64,000 bases of DNA from Microbacterium oxydans (GTDB taxonomy: Bacteria > Actinomycetota > Actinomycetes > Actinomycetales > Microbacteriaceae). The stretch covers positions 62,001 through 126,000 of the forward strand of contig NZ_BJOG01000007.1 of NCBI RefSeq assembly GCF_006540085.1. The letters run 5' to 3'. The notes under the pieces are model-generated. The model worked only from the letters and a program-made list of their open reading frames with translations. It was not told where the DNA came from and ran no database searches. Position numbers and translations under genes: made by a program. Shown here piece by piece: positions 1 through 7,950 of the stretch (its first letter is position 1; the number at the start of each line of letters is the position of its first letter).

Positions 1-223
1 TCGGGAACTTCTCCGGGTCGCGCCCCGGGGTCCACTTCTTGCCGCACAGCGCGCGCACCGGCTTGCCGGTGATCGCGGATTCGAGGATCTTGTCCTTCTT
101 CACATAATGCGAGAAGCGCTCATGGTCGCCCGGTTCGAGGTTCTCCTCGCGGAGGAGCTCTTCCAGTTCGCGATCAAGCGTTGCCACGCCGCCCTGATCG
201 GGGCTGTCCAGCGGAGTACTCAT
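1..223 (-). CDS. DUF3039 family protein, partial (C-terminus outside window)
   Basis: The first 74 codons of a reverse-strand gene are visible; its 3' end lies beyond base 1. The protein opens MSTPLDSPDQGGVATLDREL, then an acidic stretch (ELLREENLEPGDHERFSHYV), then a KxxKxxES..TGKPVxALCGKxWxPGRDPxKFP motif. I recognise this as the N-terminal part of the small actinobacterial DUF3039 family; the CGK cysteine probably begins a metal-binding knuckle completed outside the window. No function is established for the family. The ATG at 223 is preceded by a -10-like TAGACT six bases upstream, so a leaderless transcript is likely. It is short and open at the edge, so it is easily missed. Confidence 0.85.
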   Translation of the reverse strand, partial: MSTPLDSPDQGGVATLDRELEELLREENLEPGDHERFSHYVKKDKILESAITGKPVRALCGKKWTPGRDPEKFP

Positions 224-229
224 CCCGAG

Positions 230-235
230 AGTCTA
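230..235 (-). promoter_or_regulatory. -10 box of DUF3039 gene (leaderless type)
   Basis: TAGACT on the reverse strand ends 6 nt before the ATG at 223. No clear -35 is seen. The spacing places the transcription start at the start codon. Confidence 0.5.
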
Positions 236-263
236 GCCGCGTCGAAAGCCTCGCGGGTGGTCG

Positions 264-1829
264 TCATGCCGTCTCGACGAACTCCATGAGACGCTCTCCG
301 CTGCGCTCGAAGATGCGGCCGCCGATGACGGCGCCCAGCACCAGCACCCCGAGGCCGACGAGGAGCCCGACCCAGAAGGTGGCCGGTGCATACGCCGACC
401 CCTCGAGGATCGTGGCAGCGAACAGCCAGATGGTGGGCGCGCTCAGCACGATCGCCCCGAGGAACGTCGCGGCCGGTCCGTAGATCCCGCGGGATGTCGG
501 CCGTTGCGGCTGCTGGAACGGGCTGTCTCCGGGCCGTGAGACCGCGTAGGGCGCAACGACGGAGACGATGCTCGAGATGCCGAGTGCACTGAAGAGGAGG
601 CTGGCGGCCACACCGCCCATGGGCAGCAGGAGACTCCAGTTCCCCACCAGGAGGAGGCTCAGCGGCACAGCGATCGCGAGCACCGGAATGGCGACGAGCA
701 GCACCGGCACGAGGCGACCGAGACGATCGGGCAGCCCCCGGACGCCACTCGCCACGTGCGTCCACAGGGCCGTCGAATCGTAGGCGACGTCGTTGTGCGG
801 CAACCATCCGAAGAACAGTGCCATCACCGGAACGGGGACCAGCGCGGCGATCTCCACCGGGACACCGGCGACGATGAGCGGCAGCACCGTGAGCACACCG
901 GCGACCGGGACCACGATGATGTTCATGATGTAGCGACGGTCGCGGAGCCAGTACACGAGGCTTCGCGAGGCGATCGCCCCGAAGGCGTTCGACGGCAGCA
1001 GCCCGAACCAGCCGAGCCCGGTGCGCTCCCGCGAGGCGACCGGGCGCTCGGTCGTCGTGAGGAGTCGCCGGACGAGCCATGCCCACGCGATCCCGAGGAG
1101 CACGACGGTGAGGAGCGCGATGATCCCGGTGACCCACGCCGAAGCAGTCGCCCCTGCCGCGGAGTCGAAGAGGAATGCCGGCGCTGCCGCGAACGGACTG
1201 AAGCCGAAGACGCTGGAAAGGGTCGCCAGCGAGGGGGGCACCAGGCCGTCCCAGCGAAGGGATCCGAAGAACACAGCCACGGGGAACGCGATCACGATCA
1301 GGGCGAGCGCGAACAGCGCGGTGAGCTCTCGTGATCGACGCTCGGGAAGGAGCAGGGCGTTGAGCGCCATTCCGATCCGCGAGACCAGCATCGTCGTGAC
1401 GACGCCGACGACCGTCATCAGGATCGCGAGAGGCCATGGCGTCCCGGCATCGATCGCGACGATGCAGACGCTGATGTAGACGGCGAGGAGCGCGAGGCTG
1501 GGCACGCTCACGAATGCGGCCAGCGTGAGTACCCACGGCATCTGCCGCTCATCGACGCCGAAGACCGCGAAGCGGCGAGGATCGAGTTGGTCGACTGCCC
1601 CGACGAGGAGCGGTCCGACGAGGAAACCGACGAGAAGGGCAGCGCCACCGAGGACGGTGACCGCACGGGCGACCGGCACCGGAGCGGACGACAGGCTGAA
1701 GACCGCGATGCACACCACGGACGTGATCGCGACGACAGCGACGAACGAGATGATCGAACGGACCCGACGGTCGCCGCGCAGAGTTCCGATCAGAAGCGCG
1801 AGCCTCAGTCGGAGAACGTGTGCAGCCAC
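264..1829 (-). CDS. ABC transporter permease, multi-spanning membrane protein
   Basis: This 521-residue protein is dominated by hydrophobic segments; about 10-12 candidate membrane helices can be counted, for example near residues 25-70, 100-160, 170-195, 235-260, 300-345 and 370-515. Charged stretches between them would be cytosolic loops. It has no signal peptide and no ATPase motif. Its start overlaps the end of the upstream ATPase gene by 25 bases, so the two are translationally coupled and form one ABC transporter. The ATPase resembles ABC-2-type exporters, so export of an unknown substrate is more likely than import. Substrate cannot be inferred. Confidence 0.8.
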   Translation of the reverse strand: MAAHVLRLRLALLIGTLRGDRRVRSIISFVAVVAITSVVCIAVFSLSSAPVPVARAVTVLGGAALLVGFLVGPLLVGAVDQLDPRRFAVFGVDERQMPWVLTLAAFVSVPSLALLAVYISVCIVAIDAGTPWPLAILMTVVGVVTTMLVSRIGMALNALLLPERRSRELTALFALALIVIAFPVAVFFGSLRWDGLVPPSLATLSSVFGFSPFAAAPAFLFDSAAGATASAWVTGIIALLTVVLLGIAWAWLVRRLLTTTERPVASRERTGLGWFGLLPSNAFGAIASRSLVYWLRDRRYIMNIIVVPVAGVLTVLPLIVAGVPVEIAALVPVPVMALFFGWLPHNDVAYDSTALWTHVASGVRGLPDRLGRLVPVLLVAIPVLAIAVPLSLLLVGNWSLLLPMGGVAASLLFSALGISSIVSVVAPYAVSRPGDSPFQQPQRPTSRGIYGPAATFLGAIVLSAPTIWLFAATILEGSAYAPATFWVGLLVGLGVLVLGAVIGGRIFERSGERLMEFVETA

Positions 1830-3712
1830 TCGAGCCCCTCCACCTCTCCGCTGGAGCCGGCGAGCTCGACGAAGCGCGCCTCGAGCGTCTGCCCTGCGCG
1901 CACGTCGTCGACGGTCCCCTCGGCCAGCACTTCCCCTCCGACGATGATGGCCACGCGGGAGCAGACGCGCTCCACCAGATCCATGCCGTGACTGGAGAGG
2001 ATCACCGTGCCACCGTGCGACACATACGCACGGAGGATGTCGAGGATCACCGCCGAGGAGACGGGATCGACCGATTCGAACGGCTCATCGAGCACGAGCA
2101 CGCGCGGGGAATGGATCATCGCCCCTGCCAGCATGATCTTCTTCGTCATGCCCGCCGAGTAGTCCGAGACGACGCGGCTGAGCGCATCGCCGAGGTCGAA
2201 CGCCCGAGCGAGATCTGCCGCGCGCTTCTCGATCACATCAGCCGCAAGGCCGCGCAGCAGCCCGTAGTAGTACAGCAGCTGACGACCGGTGAGGCGGTCG
2301 AACGTGCGCAACCTGTCCGGCAGCACGCCCATCAGCTTCTTCGCGGCCAGCGGCTGCTTCGCCTGGTCGATGCCACAGATCACGACGCTGCCCTCGTCTG
2401 CGCGCAGGAGCCCGGCGACGATCGAGAGAGTCGTGGTCTTTCCCGCCCCGTTGGGGCCGACCACCCCGTAGAAGGATCCAGCCGGCACGGTCAGGTCTAT
2501 GCCGTCGACGGCGCGGTTGTCTCCGAACTGCTTGACGAGGCCGCGGATGGTGATCGCTTCGCCCCCGGAGAGTCCGTCCACGGGATCCACGACCTCGGAA
2601 GCCGCGTCGTCCGAACCCCCTTCAGCCTCGACGACCTCGACCGACGCGGACGTTCCCGACTCGGTCGGCTCCTCGACGATCGGCTCGGCCTCGACCGGTT
2701 CGGCGCCGGCGACCTCTGCCGCGAGGGCGGGTGCAACGACGGGCTCGGCCACCGGCTCGGGTTCGGGTTCGGCGCCGGCGATCGCATCATGCTCCGGAGC
2801 AGGCTCAGCCACGGGCTCCGGCGCCGAGGTGACTTCGACCGGCAGCACCGATACTGCGGCTGTCTCGGTGGCACGCATCGGGTCCACCGGAGCCGCTTCG
2901 GGGCTCGGAGGCTCCGGGACGTTCTTCGCCGCGTCCGCCGCCGCCTTCTCCGCCTCATCGGCGGCCTTTTTCGCTGCAGCATTCTTCGCTGCCGCGGCCT
3001 TCGCCGCCGCTGTCTTCGCCGCCGTGGACTTGGCTGCGGCCGCGCGAGCAGTGGACTTCGTCGCTGCAGCCTTGGACGCGGCCGCTTTCGCCGCGACCGT
3101 CTTCGCCGCCGAAGCTTTCGCGGCGGTGGACTTCGCAGCCGTCGACTTCGCAGCAGTCGACTTCGCAGCCGTCGCCTTCGCGGCAGCTGTCTTCGCGGCA
3201 GCTGCCTTCGCGGCCGTGGTCTTCGCGGCAGCTGTCTTCGCGGCCGTGGTCTTCGCCGCCGTGGTCTTCGCCGCCGTCGCCTTGGCCGTCGTCGTCTTGG
3301 CAGCCGTCTTCGTCGTCGACTTCGGTGCCGTGTTCTTCGCTGCGGTGGTGCGACTGGCTGCGCCGCTGCGCGCGGCAGCGGCGGGCGTTCCGTTCTGGTC
3401 GGGCAACGCCTTGACCAAAGGCTCCACGACGATGTCGGCAGTCGGTGCGGCTTTCTCCGCCGCAGCCTTCGCGGTCGATGTCTTCGCGGTCGACGTCTTC
3501 GCGGCAGTCGTGGTTCCGCTCGTGGTCGGACGCTTCGCGGCCGGCTTCTTCACGGCCGGCTTCTTCACTGCAGGTCGCTTCGCCGTCGTCCCGGCCGCCG
3601 ATGCCTCGTCGGAACTCGATTTCTTCACCGGCGGGCGCTTCGCCGACGTCTTCTCTTGCGCGGTCTCGGTCAGGTCCACCTGGGCGGTGCGGTCGTCAGG
3701 GGAGGCAGTCAC
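1805..3712 (-). CDS. ABC transporter ATP-binding protein with long histone-H1-like N-terminal tail
   Basis: The protein has 635 residues, against about 240-310 for a normal single ABC ATPase. Residues 1 to about 260 are a basic Lys/Ala/Thr tail with AAKTT/AAKST-type pentamers, resembling histone H1-like and AlgP-type tails. Residues 260-385 are acidic and Pro/Glu/Val-rich. A complete ABC domain follows: Walker A GPNGAGKTTT, an atypical signature YSAGMTKK, Walker B VLVLDEPFE and switch His in SSHGM. The start is a GTG with TACCGT six bases upstream. It is coupled to the permease downstream. The ABC domain would power export; the tail has no assignable role and might bind DNA, polyphosphate or the cell envelope. 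The tail is coded by 15-bp-periodic DNA repeats. Confidence 0.85.
   Translation of the reverse strand: MTASPDDRTAQVDLTETAQEKTSAKRPPVKKSSSDEASAAGTTAKRPAVKKPAVKKPAAKRPTTSGTTTAAKTSTAKTSTAKAAAEKAAPTADIVVEPLVKALPDQNGTPAAAARSGAASRTTAAKNTAPKSTTKTAAKTTTAKATAAKTTAAKTTAAKTAAAKTTAAKAAAAKTAAAKATAAKSTAAKSTAAKSTAAKASAAKTVAAKAAASKAAATKSTARAAAAKSTAAKTAAAKAAAAKNAAAKKAADEAEKAAADAAKNVPEPPSPEAAPVDPMRATETAAVSVLPVEVTSAPEPVAEPAPEHDAIAGAEPEPEPVAEPVVAPALAAEVAGAEPVEAEPIVEEPTESGTSASVEVVEAEGGSDDAASEVVDPVDGLSGGEAITIRGLVKQFGDNRAVDGIDLTVPAGSFYGVVGPNGAGKTTTLSIVAGLLRADEGSVVICGIDQAKQPLAAKKLMGVLPDRLRTFDRLTGRQLLYYYGLLRGLAADVIEKRAADLARAFDLGDALSRVVSDYSAGMTKKIMLAGAMIHSPRVLVLDEPFESVDPVSSAVILDILRAYVSHGGTVILSSHGMDLVERVCSRVAIIVGGEVLAEGTVDDVRAGQTLEARFVELAGSSGEVEGLEWLHTFSD
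2950..3350 (-). repeat. 15-bp periodic coding repeat (Ala-Ala-Lys pentamers)
   Basis: This part of the ATPase gene is made of imperfect tandem 15-bp units encoding AAK(T/S/A)(T/A). The units differ mainly at silent or Ala/Thr/Ser-exchanging positions, so copies have diverged but the reading frame is kept. The boundaries given are approximate. Confidence 0.75.
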
Positions 3713-3718
3713 CGTCCT

Positions 3719-3724
3719 ACGGTA
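3719..3724 (-). promoter_or_regulatory. -10 box of ABC ATPase gene (leaderless type)
   Basis: TACCGT on the reverse strand ends 6 nt before the GTG start at 3712. A TTGGCG lies 16 nt further upstream and could be a -35. Confidence 0.5.
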
Positions 3725-3775
3725 TCAACGGGCGGCTGTGCGCCAAGGCCGCCGCGCAATAAACTGCCCTCGGAT

Positions 3776-3791
3776 GCTGTGACTTCACAGC
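3776..3791. promoter_or_regulatory. Palindrome in divergent intergenic region, possible operator
   Basis: GCTGTGA-CT-TCACAGC has seven-base perfect arms around a two-base centre. It lies between the divergent ATPase and nucleotidyltransferase genes, about 65 nt from the first and 170 nt from the second. The arms resemble CRP half-sites, but the 2-nt centre differs from the 6-nt centre of CRP/GlxR sites. I see nothing else recognisable in 3725-3950. Confidence 0.35.
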
Positions 3792-3961
3792 GATTGCAGG
3801 ATGGTCGCAAGCCTGTGCATCACGTGTGTAGTCGATCACGAAATGACAACGGGGCCCTCCAGGCTCTGAGGTTCCCAGGCGGAATCGATACCATGAACGC
3901 GGCACGACGAAGTGTCTGGTCGGTTAATCGACCGTGAACACAACTTCCTTTAGGAGCACTC

Positions 3962-4654
3962 GTGACTCTTCAGACCGTCATCCTCGCCGCCGGAATGGGC
4001 TCGCGCCTCGGCCGCGCGCTGCCGAAGCCGCTCACCGAACTGAGCGACGGCCGCACGATCATGGGCCAGCAGCACGACAACATCCGGGCCGCATTCGGCT
4101 CCGACGCCCGAATCACGACCGTGGTGGGCTACCGCGCCGAGACCATCATCGATGCCTTCCCGCACGTGAACTACGTCCACAACGAGCGCTACGACGAGAC
4201 CAACACCTCCAAGAGCCTGCTGCGCGCCCTCGGTGCCACCGGTCGCGGCGGTGTGCTGTGGATGAACGGCGATGTCGTCTTCGACCCGATGATCCTCGGT
4301 CGGGCTCTCGAATACATCGAGCGCGACCAGTCCTTCGTCACGGTGAACACCTCCAAGGTCAGCGACGAAGAGGTGAAGTACACGGTCACCGCCGAGGGCT
4401 TCATTAACGAACTGTCCAAGACCGTCAAGGGCGGACTGGGCGAGGCTGTGGGCATCAACTACATCTCCTCCGCGCAGAAGAAGGCCTTCATGCGCCAGCT
4501 GCAGCGGGTGGAGGACCAGGACTACTTCGAGCGCGGCCTCGAACTCGCGATCGCCGAGGACGGCCTGCTGCTCGAGCCGATGGACGTCTCCGACCTGTAC
4601 GCGGTCGAGGTCGACTTCGCCGAAGACCTGGAGCGCGCGAACCTCTTCGTCTGA
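3962..4654 (+). CDS. NTP transferase family protein (LicC-like sugar/choline nucleotidyltransferase)
   Basis: This 230-residue protein begins TLQTVILAAGMGSRLGRALP followed by KPLTEL, which is the nucleotide-binding GxGxRxxxxxPK signature of nucleotidyltransferases, and has a metal-binding MNGDVVFD at about residue 100. A C-terminal VEVDFAEDL segment matches the second acidic metal site seen in small LicC-type enzymes. It would couple an NTP to a phosphorylated sugar or choline-like substrate in the cytosol; the substrate is unknown. The GTG start at 3962 has AGGAG at 3952-3956, so unlike many genes here it has a normal leader. It is a single-gene unit ended by a strong hairpin. Confidence 0.75.
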   Translation: MTLQTVILAAGMGSRLGRALPKPLTELSDGRTIMGQQHDNIRAAFGSDARITTVVGYRAETIIDAFPHVNYVHNERYDETNTSKSLLRALGATGRGGVLWMNGDVVFDPMILGRALEYIERDQSFVTVNTSKVSDEEVKYTVTAEGFINELSKTVKGGLGEAVGINYISSAQKKAFMRQLQRVEDQDYFERGLELAIAEDGLLLEPMDVSDLYAVEVDFAEDLERANLFV

Positions 4655-4664
4655 TCGAACGACA

Positions 4665-4708
4665 CGAAAGCCCGGTCCCCCTCGCGGGACCGGGCTTTCG
4701 GCGTTTTC
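4665..4708 (+). terminator. Intrinsic terminator after nucleotidyltransferase gene
   Basis: Perfect 15-bp stem (4665-4679 with 4686-4700), loop CCTCGC, followed by GCGTTTTCG. The T-run is short, as is usual in actinobacteria. Confidence 0.85.
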
Positions 4709-4722
4709 GCGGGCTGTCTCCC

Positions 4723-4728
4723 TAGGAT
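4723..4728 (+). promoter_or_regulatory. -10 box (leaderless type)
   Basis: TAGGAT ends 6 nt before the ATG at 4735; no Shine-Dalgarno sequence is present between them. Confidence 0.55.
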
Positions 4729-4734
4729 CTCTGC

Positions 4735-5718
4735 ATGGCCCCCAAGGTGCACAAGATCCATTCGCTCCCGGACGACGCTCCGTGGGACAAGGGCGTTCCC
4801 CCCGCCGGCTCGGCGGAGCACCCGATGATGGTGCGTGGTCTCGATCGCGTGCTGGCGATCCAGCGCCCACTCGTCCTCGCGCACATCCGCAGCATCCGGC
4901 TGCGCAATCCCCAGGCTTCACCCGCGGAACTCATCCGCATCCTCGAGCGGCGCTACCTCGCGGCCGTGACGACCGGAGGTGCGGCGGTGGGAGCGACCGC
5001 CGTCGTGCCGGGCATCGGCACCGGTGTCACCCTCGCCCTCTCCGGGGTCGAGACCGTGGGTTTCGTGGAGTCCACCGCCCTGTTCGCCCAGTCGGTCGCC
5101 GAGGTGCACGGGATCGCCGTGGCGAACCCGGATCGCGCCCGCGCCCTGGTGATGACGCTGATGCTCGGCAAGGAGGGCGTCGACCTCGTCGGACAGCTCG
5201 CCGGCCAGGTCGCTGGGCGCGGCGGCAGCAGGTCCTCGTACTGGGGTGAGCTCGTCACGAAATCCCTGCCCCGTGCCGCAGTCGGCCCCCTCGTCGACCA
5301 GCTCAAGAGCATGTTCGTGAAGCAGTTCGCGGCGAAGGGAGGCGCGTCGGTCATCGGCAAGGCTCTCCCGTTCGGCATCGGCGCCGCGATCGGAGGCGCG
5401 GGGAACAACATCCTCGGCCGCCGCGTGCTGACCACTTCGCACAAGGCCTTCGGCTCTGCGCCGATCGACCTGCCGCTCGATCTGGAGCCTGTCCCCGGGG
5501 CCGAGAAGCTCGAGCTGCGGATGCTCCGGGGCGCCCGCTACGCCGGGAACGCGGTGGTGGGTGCCGCCGGCACCGTGACACGAGGCGCGGAGTGGGTCGG
5601 GCACCGTGTCGGCGGACGTGCAGGTCGCCGACGAGAGAGCCCGTCCGAAGAGCTCGAGGCCGGCACCGGCGACCACTCCCTGCCCTCGAACCCCGGCGAC
5701 GAGCGCGAAGAGCGCTGA
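4735..5718 (+). CDS. Conserved hypothetical membrane-associated protein
   Basis: I do not recognise this 327-residue protein with certainty. Residues 1-75 are polar and begin MAPKVHKIHSLPDDAPWDKG. A Gly/Ala/Val-rich hydrophobic stretch (about residues 80-125, AAVGATAVVPGIGTGVTLAL) could span or insert in the membrane, and a second Gly-rich hydrophobic patch (FGIGAAIGGAGNNILGRR) lies near residue 225. The C-terminus is Arg-rich and then acidic. The pattern recalls EcsC-like proteins, but this is a weak impression. It stands alone between a terminator and the acyl-CoA carboxylase beta gene. The ATG is placed by the -10 box six bases upstream. Confidence 0.6.
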   Translation: MAPKVHKIHSLPDDAPWDKGVPPAGSAEHPMMVRGLDRVLAIQRPLVLAHIRSIRLRNPQASPAELIRILERRYLAAVTTGGAAVGATAVVPGIGTGVTLALSGVETVGFVESTALFAQSVAEVHGIAVANPDRARALVMTLMLGKEGVDLVGQLAGQVAGRGGSRSSYWGELVTKSLPRAAVGPLVDQLKSMFVKQFAAKGGASVIGKALPFGIGAAIGGAGNNILGRRVLTTSHKAFGSAPIDLPLDLEPVPGAEKLELRMLRGARYAGNAVVGAAGTVTRGAEWVGHRVGGRAGRRRESPSEELEAGTGDHSLPSNPGDEREER

Positions 5719-5786
5719 GCGCAGGTCGCCAAAGGATCCGCTGAGCCGTTGTGGCGAGCATCCAACAGCGGGGGGCGAGCCGACGA

Positions 5787-5792
5787 TAGGGT
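5787..5792 (+). promoter_or_regulatory. -10 box deciding the accD start (leaderless type)
   Basis: TAGGGT ends 7 nt before the GTG at 5800. It makes GTG 5800 the start rather than the in-frame ATG at 5749. Confidence 0.55.
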
Positions 5793-5799
5793 GGAATCC

Positions 5800-7389
5800 G
5801 TGACGGACAAGCCCGACCTCTCTACCACCGCCGGCAAGATCGCGGACCTGCGCGCTCGCTACACGGAAGCCGTCGTCGACGCGGAAGCGAAGGCGAAGGA
5901 GAAGCAGCACGCGAAGGGCAAGATGACCGCCCGCGAGCGCGTCGAGCTGCTCGTGGATCCGGGAAGCTTCGTCGAGTTCGACGAGTATGTACGCCACCGC
6001 ACCACGGCCTTCGGCATGGATCGCTCCCGCCCCTACGGCGACTCCGTCGTCACCGGCGTCGGCACCATCAACGGGCGCACCGTCGCGGTGTACTCGCAGG
6101 ACTTCTCCACCTTCGGCGGCTCGCTCGGCGAGGTCGCCGGCGAGAAGATCGTGAAGATCATGGAGTTCGCCCTCGCCGGAGGGATGCCCTGCATCGGCAT
6201 CCTCGACTCCGGCGGCGCGCGCATCCAGGAGGGCGTCGTCGCGCTCGGCAAGTACGGTGAGATCTTCCGCCTGAACACCCGCGCTTCCGGTGTCATCCCG
6301 CAGATCTCCATCATCATGGGCCCGGCCGCGGGTGGTGCGGTGTACTCCCCCGCTCTGACCGACTTCGTCATCATGGTCGACAAGACCAGCCAGATGTTCG
6401 TCACGGGTCCCGATGTGATCAAGACCGTGACCGGCGAAGACGTGGGGATGGAGGAGTTGGGCGGCGCCTACACCCACAACACCCGATCCGGTGTCGCGCA
6501 CTACCTCGCGGAAGACGAGGACGACGCCATCGATTACGCGCGCACGCTCCTGAGCTTCCTCCCGGACAACAACATGGCGGAACTCCCGTCGTACGAGAGC
6601 GCGTTCGAGTTCGAGACGACAGACGCCGATCGCGTGCTCAACACGATCGTCCCCGACTCGACCAACCAGCCCTACGACATCCACACGGTGATCGAGCACG
6701 TCGTCGACGAGGGCGATTTCCTCGAGGTGCAGCCGCTGTTCGCGCCCAACATCGTGATCGGCTTCGGTCGTGTCGAAGGTCGCTCGGTCGGCATCATCGC
6801 CAACCAGCCGTCGCAGATGGCCGGCACCCTGAACATCGAGGCAGGCGAGAAGGCCAGTCGCTTCGTGCGATTCTGCGATGCCTTCTCGATCCCGATCGTC
6901 ACGCTGGTCGACGTGCCCGGCTACCTTCCCGGCACGGACCAGGAGTGGACCGGCGTCATCCGCCGCGGTGCGAAGCTGCTCTACGCCTACGCGGAGGCCA
7001 CCGTGCCCCTCGTCACCGTCATCCTGCGCAAGGCCTACGGGGGTGCGTACATCGTGATGGGCTCGAAGCAGCTCGGCGCGGATGTGAACCTCGCGTGGCC
7101 GACCGCCGAGATCGCGGTCATGGGCGGTCAGGGGGCGGTCAACATCCTGTACCGCGGTGAGATCAAGAAGGCGGAGGAGGCCGGCGAGGACGTCGCCGCC
7201 GTGCGTACCCGGCTCGCGAACGAGTACACCTACAACGTGGCGTCTCCTTTCCTGGCAGCTGAGCGCGGGGAGCTCGACGGCATCATCGAACCGGCCAACA
7301 CCCGCGTCTCGATCGCGAAGGCCCTGCGCGCCCTGCGCGGAAAGCGCGCGGAGCTGCCCCCGAAGAAGCACGGGAACATCCCCCTGTGA
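5800..7389 (+). CDS. accD: Acyl-CoA carboxylase, carboxyltransferase beta subunit
   Basis: The 529-residue protein (start [13 protein letters not shown]) is a carboxyltransferase of the AccD5/PccB type. It transfers carboxyl from carboxybiotin to acetyl- or propionyl-CoA for fatty-acid and branched-chain metabolism. Visible family features are the N-terminal [20 protein letters not shown], the oxyanion-hole glycines GGARIQEG and [14 protein letters not shown] in the N-terminal half, and [13 protein letters not shown] plus [20 protein letters not shown] in the C-terminal half. It overlaps the epsilon subunit by 4 bases. The biotin carboxylase/BCCP partner is encoded 7 kb downstream. AccD4/5/6 subclass, and so acyl-CoA preference, is not decidable by eye. 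Confidence 0.95.
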   Translation: MTDKPDLSTTAGKIADLRARYTEAVVDAEAKAKEKQHAKGKMTARERVELLVDPGSFVEFDEYVRHRTTAFGMDRSRPYGDSVVTGVGTINGRTVAVYSQDFSTFGGSLGEVAGEKIVKIMEFALAGGMPCIGILDSGGARIQEGVVALGKYGEIFRLNTRASGVIPQISIIMGPAAGGAVYSPALTDFVIMVDKTSQMFVTGPDVIKTVTGEDVGMEELGGAYTHNTRSGVAHYLAEDEDDAIDYARTLLSFLPDNNMAELPSYESAFEFETTDADRVLNTIVPDSTNQPYDIHTVIEHVVDEGDFLEVQPLFAPNIVIGFGRVEGRSVGIIANQPSQMAGTLNIEAGEKASRFVRFCDAFSIPIVTLVDVPGYLPGTDQEWTGVIRRGAKLLYAYAEATVPLVTVILRKAYGGAYIVMGSKQLGADVNLAWPTAEIAVMGGQGAVNILYRGEIKKAEEAGEDVAAVRTRLANEYTYNVASPFLAAERGELDGIIEPANTRVSIAKALRALRGKRAELPPKKHGNIPL

Positions 7390-7625
7390 CCGAGCACAAC
7401 CCGCAGGGCGGCCCCTCCTCGGACGCGCCGCTGCTCGACATCACCCGGGGCGCGGCCACCGAGGAGGAGCTCGCCGCTCTCATCGCGGTGATCAGCGAGG
7501 CGTACGCGACCGAGGAGGCCGCAGCCGTGGCCGACGAGCCCGCCGTCTCCGCCTGGGCCAGGACGCAGCGTCCGTTGCGTCGCCCGCTCCGTCGCGACAT
7601 ACCGTGGGGCCGTTTCTCCGGCTGA
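7386..7625 (+). CDS. accE: Acyl-CoA carboxylase epsilon subunit
   Basis: This 79-residue protein starts at a GTG inside the GTGA overlap with the beta-subunit stop. It contains [20 protein letters not shown], the conserved core of actinobacterial AccE/PccE, and ends in an Arg/Trp-rich tail ([20 protein letters not shown]) typical of the family. In actinobacterial acyl-CoA carboxylases the epsilon subunit bridges alpha and beta and stimulates activity. Translational coupling to the beta gene supports a fixed stoichiometry. Confidence 0.9.
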   Translation: MTEHNPQGGPSSDAPLLDITRGAATEEELAALIAVISEAYATEEAAAVADEPAVSAWARTQRPLRRPLRRDIPWGRFSG

Positions 7626-7937
7626 CGCCGCTCGGAACACGGAAAGAACGCCGTCGGCGTGGTCCGCGAACCCTCCGCTTCACGAACCACGTCGACGATC
7701 GTCGCAGGACCCCCAGCGCCCTGCGCGGCCGCGTCCCCGTCGCCGCCTCGTCCGCCCCTCTTCGAGAGCCGGACGGATCCCCCCTCGTGAAGACCTGCGT
7801 GCTCCGCGGCGTGCGACGGTGCCGTGCGCACAGCAGAAGGCGGACTCCGCTGATCTGTCCGAAGGACGAAACTCAAATACTATATCGATTCGACTTATGC
7901 TCGCAAAGGTGACCCCGCGCACTCAGTTGTCGAGCAC
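7626..7937. other. 312-nt non-coding region between convergent accE and ROK gene
   Basis: No convincing gene or strong terminator is seen. It has a short ACGCC-GTC-GGCGT inverted repeat (7648-7660) and, at 7868-7907, the most AT-rich patch of its neighbourhood. That patch contains a promoter-like pair reading leftward (see separate entry). Confidence 0.6.
7879..7907 (-). promoter_or_regulatory. Promoter-like sequence reading toward accE antisense
   Basis: On the reverse strand TTTGCG (7907-7902) is followed after 17 nt by TATAGT (7884-7879). A start near 7872 would transcribe the spacer and then run antisense to accE. No ORF with proper signals follows, so a non-coding RNA or a chance match are both possible. 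Confidence 0.3.
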
Positions 7938-7950
7938 TCAGCTGTCGAGC
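7921..7950 (-). repeat. 15-bp tandem duplication spanning the ROK stop codon
   Basis: Two copies of ACTCAG(T/C)TGTCGAGC in tandem, one mismatch. On the coding strand the last codons CTC GAC AGC TGA are repeated in frame as CTC GAC AAC TGA. Confidence 0.8.

Noticed and set aside
3776..3791. CRP/GlxR binding site
   Set aside because: Half sites match TGTGA/TCACA, but the centre is 2 nt instead of 6, so it cannot be a standard CRP site.
1820..3937. Forward-strand frame of 705 codons, Arg/Leu/Gly-rich, opposite the ABC ATPase
   Set aside because: It is the mirror of the repetitive AAKT region and of conserved ABC motifs on the other strand; no start signals.
4918..7371. Open reading frame of 817 codons on the reverse strand opposite accD
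   Set aside because: Third-position GC bias keeps antisense frames open. The product is charge-biased with no family motif, while the forward strand encodes two well-supported proteins.
7283..7876. Reverse-strand 197-codon frame starting in the AT-rich patch
   Set aside because: It starts at a TTG only 2 nt from the possible -10 box, is mostly antisense to accE/accD and shows no family features. The promoter-like pair is kept as a separate low-confidence item.
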